In this document: positions 1-7,574 of the stretch, in pieces
How positions within the stretch are numbered: the first letter of the stretch is position 1
How the letters are laid out: each line of letters starts with the position of its first letter
Assembly (NCBI RefSeq): GCF_021325795.1
Contig: NZ_JAHPZX010000008.1
Span: forward strand, 186,001-250,000
Direction: 5' to 3'
Origin: Bordetella sp. LUAb4
GTDB lineage: Bacteria > Pseudomonadota > Gammaproteobacteria > Burkholderiales > Burkholderiaceae_B
Length of the DNA: 64,000 nucleotides
Translations under genes and position numbers: made by a program
The notes under the pieces: model-generated
What the model was told of the DNA's origin: nothing
Database searches by the model: none
What the model saw: only the letters and a program-made list of their open reading frames with translations

Positions 1-398
1 CCCCAAGCCTGCACCAACGCGCCCAGGGTGGGATCGTAAGCGCCATCGGTCAGGCGGGCGACTTCCAGCCCGCAGTCCAGCACCTCGAGCATCCCCGCCG
101 GCAAGGCTTGCCAACCCACCGACGCGCGGTTGTAACGCGTGATGGCAGTGGCATCCTCCCAGTGGCTCATCTGCGCCACCACCTCGTCCAAGGCGGACTG
201 GATGGCACGGCGCGCCATGGCCTCGTCCACACCGGCCGGCAGCGCCAGGCGGGCCGACCACGTGGTGCCCATGGTGGCGCCAGCCAAAGCGCAAGGCAGG
301 CCGCGCAGCCGCTCAAAGCGCACGGTGGCCGGCGCCATCACGGCGTCCGGCAAGACGCGCGCGCGATAGCAAGCAGACAGCTCTACCCCACCCGACAT
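1..398 (-). CDS. apbE: ApbE-family FAD:protein FMN transferase, 3' end outside window
   Basis: The first 132 residues are visible and the gene runs off the left edge. ApbE enzymes move FMN from FAD onto a Thr of extracytoplasmic redox proteins. The visible part has the family's N-terminal GATMGTTWSARL block, the 'VVAQMSHWEDATAITRYNR' helix and the 'GLEVARLTDGAYDPTLGALV' block, in the usual order. The ATG at 398 lies 14 bases after the stop of the DUF4198 gene, so it is the last visible gene of the PepSY-DUF2271-DUF4198 operon. The likely substrate is the DUF2271 protein of the same operon, which carries a flavinylation-type motif. No obvious signal peptide precedes the domain. An internal start at the later Met of MGTTWS is possible but less likely. 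Confidence 0.85.
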   Translation of the reverse strand, partial: MSGGVELSACYRARVLPDAVMAPATVRFERLRGLPCALAGATMGTTWSARLALPAGVDEAMARRAIQSALDEVVAQMSHWEDATAITRYNRASVGWQALPAGMLEVLDCGLEVARLTDGAYDPTLGALVQAW

Positions 399-412
399 CC
401 CCGCCTCGCCCC

Positions 413-1225
413 TCACTGCGCCAGCACCTCGAACGTGCCCGAGTACGAAATGCGGCGCTTGGTGGCACGCGGCACGGAGGTCTTGTCGTCCTCGAGGGAA
501 GCCTCGACCCAGTACATGCCCGGATGCGGCCACTTCACCTGGAACTTGCCGTCCTTGTCCGTCTTCAGCTTGATCTCGTCCAGCTTGTCGCGATAGCGGC
601 TGCCGCCCGGCACCACGTTCACTTCCAGTTCGGCGGCGGGCTTGCCGTCGATCTGCATCTGGAAGGTGGCGGCTTCACCCGCGTAGATATCGTTGGGGTG
701 CGTGACGGGCACCAGCTCCATGCCCTTGCCGACGGGCTTGACCGTGCTGGGCTTGCCCGCGGTGACGAAGGTCTCGATGCGGCTCATGACCTGGTTGATG
801 CCCAGTTCCTGCGCGTTGGCGGGAATCTTGTCCAAGCCATCGGCCTTGCCGAACATGCGCTTGACCTTGCCGTCTTCCTTCCAGTGCGCGAACACGCCGT
901 CATTGACCACCGCCACGCGATACGTACCCTGTTGCTTGAGCTGCAGGTCGAAAGTGCTGCGCAGCTTGCCGCGGTTCTGGTTCTCGGCTTCGGCGGCACT
1001 GCCGTCCGGCGCGGCAATGGCCAGATTGTCCAGGCGCAGCGGCGCATGGTTGAAGTAGAACTTGTCATTGCCCACGGCGGCGTCGACCGTGACCCAGTTC
1101 TGCTCGCCGGACAGCACGGTCGACGAAGGCAGCAGCCACATATCGTGCGCGTGCGCCACGCCAGGCAAGGACAGCGCGGGCAAGCTCAGGGCCAGGATGG
1201 CGGCGATACGGTTTGCGTAGTGCAT
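413..1225 (-). CDS. DUF4198 exported protein
   Basis: 270 residues. A Sec signal peptide ends at about residue 26 (SLPGVAHA), and the mature protein would start HDMWLLP, the N-terminal histidine block usual in DUF4198 proteins. Two beta-rich halves follow, and the C-terminal half (THPNDIYAGE to HPGMYWVEA) looks like an Ig/transthyretin-type domain. DUF4198 proteins often accompany metal-uptake or TonB/PepSY genes, but their role is unproven. It lies between the DUF2271 and apbE genes on the same strand with short gaps. A periplasmic metal- or flavin-associated accessory role is inferred from context. Confidence 0.85.
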   Translation of the reverse strand: MHYANRIAAILALSLPALSLPGVAHAHDMWLLPSSTVLSGEQNWVTVDAAVGNDKFYFNHAPLRLDNLAIAAPDGSAAEAENQNRGKLRSTFDLQLKQQGTYRVAVVNDGVFAHWKEDGKVKRMFGKADGLDKIPANAQELGINQVMSRIETFVTAGKPSTVKPVGKGMELVPVTHPNDIYAGEAATFQMQIDGKPAAELEVNVVPGGSRYRDKLDEIKLKTDKDGKFQVKWPHPGMYWVEASLEDDKTSVPRATKRRISYSGTFEVLAQ

Positions 1226-1248
1226 GGTGATATTCCTCTAGGTCGGAT

Positions 1249-1764
1249 TCAGGGAGCGATGCTGACAGCGATGGCGCCCAACTCGTGTTCGCCGCGCTGA
1301 GTGGCCTGGACCGGCTTGGCCGGCGGCCATTCAAAGGGCACGCGCACCAGTTCGCGGCCGCCGACTTCGCGCGCGGCCTCCACGACCAGGCCGTAATGGC
1401 CCGGTTTCAAGGCCGCCAGCGCCGGCGACTTGCCATCCAGGCGCAGGGCCTGCACGCCGACCGGCTTGGTGGCCCCGCTGACACCGTCTACCGGAAACTG
1501 CTGGTTGCGGCCGCTGCGGCGCCACCATTGGCGCAGATCCTTGAGCCATTCGGTGCCTTCGTTATTGCGCTTGGCGACGTCGTACCAGACCGCGACGTCG
1601 GCCGCCACGCTCTGGTCGGCATTCTCGATCCAGATCGCCACATAGGGCCGGTGATACTCGGCCACGTCCAGGCGTGGGATTTCCACGCTGACGTTGAGTT
1701 CGGCGCCATGGGCAGCGCGGGTAATCGCGCCAGCCAGGATGGCGGTAAGTAGCAGTTTGCGCAT
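1249..1764 (-). CDS. DUF2271 periplasmic protein with flavinylation motif
   Basis: 171 residues. The ATG at 1764 gives a clean signal peptide (MRKLLLTAILAGAITRAAHGA); the reading frame stays open further upstream but only overlaps the PepSY gene. The body matches the DUF2271 pattern (LNVSVEIPRLDVAEYHRPYVAIWIE, then WYDVAKRNNEGTEWLKDLRQWWRRSG). Residues 93-99 read DGVSGAT, the sequence that ApbE modifies in NqrC/RnfG-type proteins, so Thr99 is a likely FMN attachment site. This fits the apbE gene two cistrons downstream. The next gene (DUF4198) starts 23 bases after its stop. Confidence 0.85.
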   Translation of the reverse strand: MRKLLLTAILAGAITRAAHGAELNVSVEIPRLDVAEYHRPYVAIWIENADQSVAADVAVWYDVAKRNNEGTEWLKDLRQWWRRSGRNQQFPVDGVSGATKPVGVQALRLDGKSPALAALKPGHYGLVVEAAREVGGRELVRVPFEWPPAKPVQATQRGEHELGAIAVSIAP

Positions 1765-1796
1765 CAAGTCGCTCCAGACAGAAAATTCGGGACGGA

Positions 1797-2525
<729 letters not shown>

Positions 2526-2560
2526 CGGAACGTCAGCAAAACAGCCGGCATTCTAGATGA

Positions 2561-2575
2561 TGAGAATCAATCTCA
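2561..2575. promoter_or_regulatory. Fur-box-like dyad
   Basis: TGAGAATCAATCTCA is a 7-1-7 near-palindrome close to the Fur consensus TGATAATNATTATCA. It lies in the 203-base gap upstream of the PepSY operon, within a wider run of matching sequence (about 2555-2580). The position fits a repressor site overlapping the promoter. Binding itself is inferred. Confidence 0.6.
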
Positions 2576-2728
2576 CTAACAAAATCAACAAATTTGCCCG
2601 CGACTCTGTTTCAGTGCGTTTCCGAAAGAGCGCTCGTGCTCGCGAAAAATTGCTTAGCCCAGCATATTCAATGACTTAGGATCTGATGCTCAGCGGGTAG
2701 GATTGACCGGGCCGAGCGTCGTCCCGCC

Positions 2729-3394
2729 TTAGCGCGGTGTACGCATGAAAATCACCCCGTGGCCCAGCTGGCAACGGTAGATTTTCTTGTCCTTGATCGG
2801 CTGGTCGGACATTCCGAGACGCTGCGCAATGTGCAGCTTGACTACGCCATCGGGCATCAGGCGATAGCGCAGGTACTCGGTCACTGCCATGTACTCGCCG
2901 GAGCCGGGCGGCGTTTCGCGCAGGGTTTCATGAGCGTCCGAGAACGCCAACGTCTGATCCGGCTTTACCATGTAGCTGTCGATGTGCAGGCCGCCACGCA
3001 CGACCGGCCCCGCGCGGCCGTCGGCTTCGTTGCGGCAGGTGGCCAGGTCGACAGTAAGAGACAGGCGTTCGCCCTTCATCAGGGCGTTCACCACTGCCTG
3101 GTAACTGCCGAGACTTTGGAGCGGTTTGGTGTCGGCGCTGCGCAGCGGAGCACCGGACAGCACGCCCTGCCCCGGCATGACCGCCGCGGAGTTACGCGCC
3201 TCCTGGGCCGCGAGCGCGGCAATCAGCGCTTGAATGCCGTTATCGGGGGCAACAATCACGGCCCGCGCGGCATTGAAGGGGAAGACCGCAAGCGCAGCGG
3301 TCATGGCGATGGCGCCCAGGGCGGCCAGCGCGCGGCAGCCCCACCTTGCCATAGGGTAGTCGCACTGCATCGGGGATTTGATCCGCTGGTCCAT
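2729..3394 (-). CDS. virK: VirK family exported protein
   Basis: 221 residues from the ATG at 3394, which has GGAG eight bases upstream. A later start at 3352 would also leave a complete signal peptide (hydrophobic run LAALGAIAMTAALAVFPF ending AARA). The mature half matches the VirK pattern: 'QAVVNALMKGERLSLTVDLATC', a central 'GGLHIDSYMVKPDQTLAFSD' strand region, and the end 'KIYRCQLGHGVIFM'. The two cysteines in TVDLATC and YRCQLG could form a disulfide. VirK proteins are exported and of unknown activity; the name does not prove a virulence role. It diverges from a LysR gene across a 165-base gap, so that regulator may control it. Confidence 0.75.
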   Translation of the reverse strand: MDQRIKSPMQCDYPMARWGCRALAALGAIAMTAALAVFPFNAARAVIVAPDNGIQALIAALAAQEARNSAAVMPGQGVLSGAPLRSADTKPLQSLGSYQAVVNALMKGERLSLTVDLATCRNEADGRAGPVVRGGLHIDSYMVKPDQTLAFSDAHETLRETPPGSGEYMAVTEYLRYRLMPDGVVKLHIAQRLGMSDQPIKDKKIYRCQLGHGVIFMRTPR

Positions 3395-3559
3395 TACGCG
3401 CACTCCGGGGCAAATCGGGTCGGTGTCCTCCATACCGTCCTTGGTTCCTTCCGCGGCGCTTCTTTTCGGTCGGCCTGGCCCGGCGCGCGGGCTGGGCCTA
3501 CTAAGATACGGACGACAACGGCCGCCCAAGAACCGGCCGTGTATCGAGGAGACAGGGCC

Positions 3560-4480
3560 ATGAATCTTTCCTTGCGCCATATGCGGGCCTTCGCCGCGCT
3601 CGCCGATCTGCGCAATTTCACCCGCGCCGCCGAACACTGCTGCCTGACCCAGAGCGCCTTCAGCGCGCTGATCGCCAATCTGGAAAGCGATCTGGGCGCC
3701 AAACTCTTTTCCCGCAACACGCGTAACGTCGAGCTGACCGCCGAGGGAGAAGTCTTCCACCACATCGTCACGCATCTGCTGCCGGAGACCGAACGCGCGC
3801 TGGCGGAGATGCGCGACCACGTAGAGCGGCGCAAGGGCAAGGTGGCCATGGCCGCCCTACCCTCGATCTGCGCGGGAATCCTGCCGGCGCTGATCGCCGG
3901 CTACAGCGAACGCTATCCCGGCATTTCGGTGCAGGTGCAGGACGTGGCCAGCACGGTATGCCTGGAGATGGTGCGCAATCGCCAGGTGGACTTCGCCCTG
4001 TGCGCCGCGGTGTCGCCCAGCATCGACCTGGACATCGAGGTGCTGGCACGCGATACCTTCTACCTGATCTGCCGCGAAGACCATGCACTGGCAGCGCGGC
4101 GCAAGGTGAGCTTGAGCGACGTGGTGGAGTTGCCTCTGATCGGATTCGAGAGCAACAGCAGCATCCGCCAGCATCTGGATGCCGCCATTTATCCGCGGCA
4201 ATGGCGGCGCGCGCACCAGGTCAACAGTCTGTCCACCGCGGCGGGGTTCATTGCCGCCGGCTTGGGAGTGACCGTGGCGCCGACGCTGGCGCTGTATCAA
4301 TTCCGCCTGGCGGGCTTGCGGGCGGTGCCGCTGAACTTGCCTATCAACGAACGCGACATCTGCCTGGCCCGCCGCCGTGACGCCACCGATTCCCTGGCCG
4401 CCGCGGCATTCATGGACTTGCTGCGGGCCAGGCTGAAACCGGCGGTACGAGCTTTGGCGCCGGTCGCGGCGGCGGCCTGA
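3560..4480 (+). CDS. LysR-family transcriptional regulator
   Basis: 306 residues. The N-terminal winged helix (MRAFAALADLRNFTRAAEHCCLTQSAFSALIANLE) is followed by the linker helix to about residue 90 and a substrate-binding-like effector domain (from KVAMAALPSICAGILPALIAGY). The length is usual for LysR regulators. The reading frame stays open far upstream, but the ATG at 3560 is where homology to LysR regulators begins. It is divergent from virK, the only obvious nearby target. The effector is unknown. Confidence 0.9.
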   Translation: MNLSLRHMRAFAALADLRNFTRAAEHCCLTQSAFSALIANLESDLGAKLFSRNTRNVELTAEGEVFHHIVTHLLPETERALAEMRDHVERRKGKVAMAALPSICAGILPALIAGYSERYPGISVQVQDVASTVCLEMVRNRQVDFALCAAVSPSIDLDIEVLARDTFYLICREDHALAARRKVSLSDVVELPLIGFESNSSIRQHLDAAIYPRQWRRAHQVNSLSTAAGFIAAGLGVTVAPTLALYQFRLAGLRAVPLNLPINERDICLARRRDATDSLAAAAFMDLLRARLKPAVRALAPVAAAA

Positions 4481-4560
4481 GGGCTGACTATCTGAGTCCT
4501 TCCGCCCCTTGGCAACGGCCATGCGGCGGTGTGGCGGGGGGGCGGGGTGGCGCTGCGGCG

Positions 4561-4608
4561 GTACGGCGGTACGGCGGTACGGCGGTACGGCGGTACGGCG
4601 GTACGGCG
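4561..4608. repeat. Six perfect 8-bp tandem repeats (GTACGGCG)
   Basis: GTACGGCG occurs six times without a mismatch, preceded by GC-rich imperfect sequence from about 4530. It ends four bases before the ATG at 4612. Eight bases is not a multiple of three, so gain or loss of a unit would shift any frame read through it. Read from a GTG at 4531 it encodes repeating AVRRYGGT in frame with the downstream gene. It may be a slippage-prone switch or simply a minisatellite in the leader. Confidence 0.9.
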
Positions 4609-4611
4609 GCT

Positions 4612-5775
4612 ATGATGGCGCGCATGATTCCTGTCGCCCTTCCTTCCGCCGGATTTTTCTTCCTGATGGCCGCCTCGTTTTGCGGCCTGGCTGGTCTGGC
4701 CTGCTGGCTGGGCATGCTGGCGGTGAGCAAGAGGTGCCGCGCCGCAATGCGTGCGGCGCCCATCAAACACGGCGTGGGCTTGCTGCTGGTGGCGCTGCTT
4801 AGCGCACCTTCACTGGCGTTTCTTTATGCCATATGGCGTGTTGACCAGCAAAGCGCCCGCGCAGCCGCGGCGCGCCAGATGTCGCTGACGCAAGCGGCGC
4901 GCATCGGTGCCATCGACATGCCGGCGGGCACGCGGCTGACGCTGCGCCGCACGGGTGAGCCAGAGACATTCACGCTGGCCGAGTTCCCACAAGCCGTCGC
5001 GGTGGGCGGAGTCCAAGCCACGCGGGTGACGCGGGAGCTGACGGACGAATACGATTCCAAGACCTACGCCCTCGCGGCGACCTACGCGACATCGCTGGCG
5101 GCGACTGCTGCGGGGACGCAATCGGTGGACGGCTGGCGCTGCGATGCGTCGCGCGGGGTGACCTTCGATACGGCGCGCGACGGCGCGCTGGTAAGGATGG
5201 CGCATTGCGTGCTGGCCCCGGGCAATACGGTAGTCACGCCCGCCCGCAGCGCGGACGCTGACATCAACGCAGCAGCGCTTGCCCTGCCCATGGGCAGCGA
5301 TCTGCGCGCAAGCGACGGCAACCGCTATGTCGATGGCTTTACGGATGCGGACCGTTGGGAAGTGGAGCCGCCGGAAGGCACGGTGCTGCGGATTGCCGGC
5401 CTGGCGCTGCAAGATCCCCTGCTCCGCCTGGACGAAAAACGGCGCTACTTCGAACTGCCCACCGGGACCTTGCCCTGCGATCTGGTGCTAGGCGAGATGC
5501 ACTACACGGCCGGCACGCGGGTCCGTTCGGCGCCGCGCAATTGGCGCAATGAACACCCGGACGCCTGGGTCTTCTCTCCGTGGAACGGACAGCCCGCGCA
5601 CCGCGATGGCCACGCGGATGTGAGCGTCACGCAGTCGGTGGTGCAGGCGCCAGATGGCAAGGTTCTGGCCGTAGTCGACAGCGCCTCGGTGGGCGTCTTC
5701 AGATATCCCGAGTTGGTGGTCGAGGACAGACCGGCCAAACCAAAAACGGGGCAATGTCCCGCCCAAGGAAGTTGA
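4612..5775 (+). CDS. Two-helix membrane protein of unknown function
   Basis: About 387 residues from the ATG at 4612; ATGs at 4615 and 4624 are equally usable and a GTG at 4531 would add the repeat-encoded stretch. Two membrane helices lie near the N-terminus (about residues 12-32 and 50-70), followed by a roughly 300-residue extracytoplasmic part. I do not recognise a domain. Visible blocks are 'VDGWRCDASRGVTFDTARDG', 'DRWEVEPPEGTVLRIAGLAL', 'RRYFELPTGTLPC' and 'DAWVFSPWNGQ'. Cysteines are few. Nothing near it suggests a pathway. Confidence 0.7.
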   Translation: MMARMIPVALPSAGFFFLMAASFCGLAGLACWLGMLAVSKRCRAAMRAAPIKHGVGLLLVALLSAPSLAFLYAIWRVDQQSARAAAARQMSLTQAARIGAIDMPAGTRLTLRRTGEPETFTLAEFPQAVAVGGVQATRVTRELTDEYDSKTYALAATYATSLAATAAGTQSVDGWRCDASRGVTFDTARDGALVRMAHCVLAPGNTVVTPARSADADINAAALALPMGSDLRASDGNRYVDGFTDADRWEVEPPEGTVLRIAGLALQDPLLRLDEKRRYFELPTGTLPCDLVLGEMHYTAGTRVRSAPRNWRNEHPDAWVFSPWNGQPAHRDGHADVSVTQSVVQAPDGKVLAVVDSASVGVFRYPELVVEDRPAKPKTGQCPAQGS

Positions 5776-5838
5776 TCCTGCTATCTGTCGATGAGTGGAG
5801 CCGATACGGCGCGGTCCGGTGCAACGCGGGGAACACCG

Positions 5839-6555
5839 TCACGCTTTGTCGGCTGGCTTGGCACGCGTGGTTTTGCGGGCGGGCTTCGCGGCGGTTTTGC
5901 GGGCACCGGGGGGGTTCTTGCCGGTAGACGTGGCGGCAGCCTTCGTCGCCGACTTCGCGGCGGATTTCGCCGCTTCGCGTTGAGGGATGGCGGGAACCAC
6001 CATCGGTTCCAGCCACGACAGCACGTCGACGTAAGCCAGGAAATGTTGCAGGTACCCGGGAGCCAGTTCGCGCATCAAGGCCAGCGAACGGTGCACGAGG
6101 TGGCTGGAATTCAAGGGGCCGGCATTGTCAGGCACCTGGAATTGCGATTCCTGCACGCGCATGGAGGCACTCACGCGGGACCATAGCTGCTGGAATTCGT
6201 CCAGCAGCGGCAGCTCAGGATAATGCGCGGTCCAAGGTAAAACCGATTTGTTCCGCGCCGCGTGGTCGGTGAGCGCCTTGCTCAGCGCCGTCAGGGGGGC
6301 GGAGGGCGGCAGCGCCTCTTGCGCAGCGCCGTCACCAGGCTGCGGAGAGATGCCCGCCTTTTTGATGCGCGCCGCATAACTCTCGATCAGCTCCGCCATG
6401 CGCGCATCCAGGCGTTGCCGTGCCTCGCCTTCCTGTGCTGCGGTGCGCCGCGAAAGCGCTTCCATGAAAAAGAAAGCGACCGGATCCAAACGCTCCCACC
6501 CCTGCTCGCGCCAGGCGGCAAGTTGTACGTCGGGCGTCATCGCGGCGTCGTTCAT
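5839..6555 (-). CDS. DUF2894 protein, last gene of the motor-like operon
   Basis: 238 residues. The front half is helical (LDPVAFFFMEALSRRTAAQEGEARQRLDARMAELIESYAARI) and a conserved-looking middle reads 'PELPLLDEFQQLWSRVSASMRVQESQFQVPDNAGPLNSSHLVHRSLALMRELAPGYLQHFLAYVDVLSWLE'. The last 45 residues are Ala/Lys/Pro-rich like histone H1 tails. It overlaps the OmpA-like gene by four bases (ATGA), so translation is coupled. The family has no described function. The basic tail could bind nucleic acid or simply be disordered. Confidence 0.8.
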   Translation of the reverse strand: MNDAAMTPDVQLAAWREQGWERLDPVAFFFMEALSRRTAAQEGEARQRLDARMAELIESYAARIKKAGISPQPGDGAAQEALPPSAPLTALSKALTDHAARNKSVLPWTAHYPELPLLDEFQQLWSRVSASMRVQESQFQVPDNAGPLNSSHLVHRSLALMRELAPGYLQHFLAYVDVLSWLEPMVVPAIPQREAAKSAAKSATKAAATSTGKNPPGARKTAAKPARKTTRAKPADKA

Positions 6556-7574
6556 CGGTGCGAGGCGGCAGTGTTGGCTTTGTGCGTATGCGTCGCGGAG
6601 CCGGCTTTCTTGTCCGATGCCGAGGCAGCGGCGGGGCTGGGCTTATTGCCCGACGCCGATGCCGAGCCGCCGCCAGCTTTGCCGGTCGACGCGGCGGCTG
6701 CCGGCGCGATTGCAGGTGCAAACGCAGGTGCAGAACTGCTCGCGGCACCGGGAGCGGCGGCGCCCGGCGCGCCAGCCGTGTTGGCGCCGGCGTTCGGCGT
6801 CACGGTAGCGGCGGGGGTAGCAGCCGATGGCAGCGCCTTGGCTGCATCAGCGTCAGCAGATGGCGTCGCCGTCGCGCCAGCGGGCGCGGCCGTCGACGCG
6901 GCGGGGCTAGCCGGTGTCCCCGCCTCGCCGTCCTGGCCAGGCTTGCCATCCGCGGTCTGCCGCGGAATCGGCGCGATTTCCACGCGGCGGTTCTTGGCGC
7001 GGCCTTCCTCATCCTCGTTCGACGCCACCGGTTGCTCCGCGCCGAACGCGGCGGCGAAGATGACCGTGCGCGGTACGCCCGCTTCGATCAACGCACGAGT
7101 CACCGTCAACGCACGCTGCGCGGACAGGTCCAGGTTGTCGGCAAAGCGCCGGTTGCCCTCATGGATCTGCTGATTGTCCGTGAAACCGCTGACCATGAGG
7201 ATCTCCGCGTGATTCTGCAGATACCGCGTCAGCGGCAGCACCAGACTCTGCAGCACCTCGCGCCCTTCCGGTTGCAACTGATCGGAGTTCAACGCGAACA
7301 GCACGTTGCCGCTGATGCCGATGCGGCCATTGACCAGCGTGATGCGCCCTTGCGCCAACGGCACCGCCAGCGCCTCTTCCAGCGTCTCGCGGCGCTGCGT
7401 TTCTTCCTGCCGCTGCTTGACCTCTTCCTGCAGCTTGCTGCTCAGGTCCAGTTGCATGCCGATCACGCCCAGCAGCACCAGGACAAAAGAGCCCAGCAGC
7501 ACCGACATCAGGTCGCCAAAGACGGCCCAGGTCGGCGCGGAAGTCTCGACGCCGGCGTCGATGTCGTCGCTCAT
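6552..7574 (-). CDS. OmpA/MotB-like membrane protein of DUF802 operon
   Basis: 340 residues. A short cytoplasmic start is followed by one membrane helix, TWAVFGDLMSVLLGSFVLVLL. It carries Asp21 in the place of the proton-binding aspartate of MotB. A coiled segment (QLDLSSKLQEEVKQRQEETQRRETLEEAL) leads to an OmpA_C peptidoglycan-binding domain at about residues 80-205 (VLFALNSDQLQPEGREVL, SGFTDNQ, NLDLSAQRALTVTRALIEAGV, GRAKNRRVEIAPIP). About 130 Ala/Pro/Ser-rich residues end the protein. It overlaps both neighbours by four bases. With the DUF802 protein it forms a MotAB/ZorAB-like pair; this is inference from architecture. Confidence 0.85.
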   Translation of the reverse strand: MSDDIDAGVETSAPTWAVFGDLMSVLLGSFVLVLLGVIGMQLDLSSKLQEEVKQRQEETQRRETLEEALAVPLAQGRITLVNGRIGISGNVLFALNSDQLQPEGREVLQSLVLPLTRYLQNHAEILMVSGFTDNQQIHEGNRRFADNLDLSAQRALTVTRALIEAGVPRTVIFAAAFGAEQPVASNEDEEGRAKNRRVEIAPIPRQTADGKPGQDGEAGTPASPAASTAAPAGATATPSADADAAKALPSAATPAATVTPNAGANTAGAPGAAAPGAASSSAPAFAPAIAPAAAASTGKAGGGSASASGNKPSPAAASASDKKAGSATHTHKANTAASHR

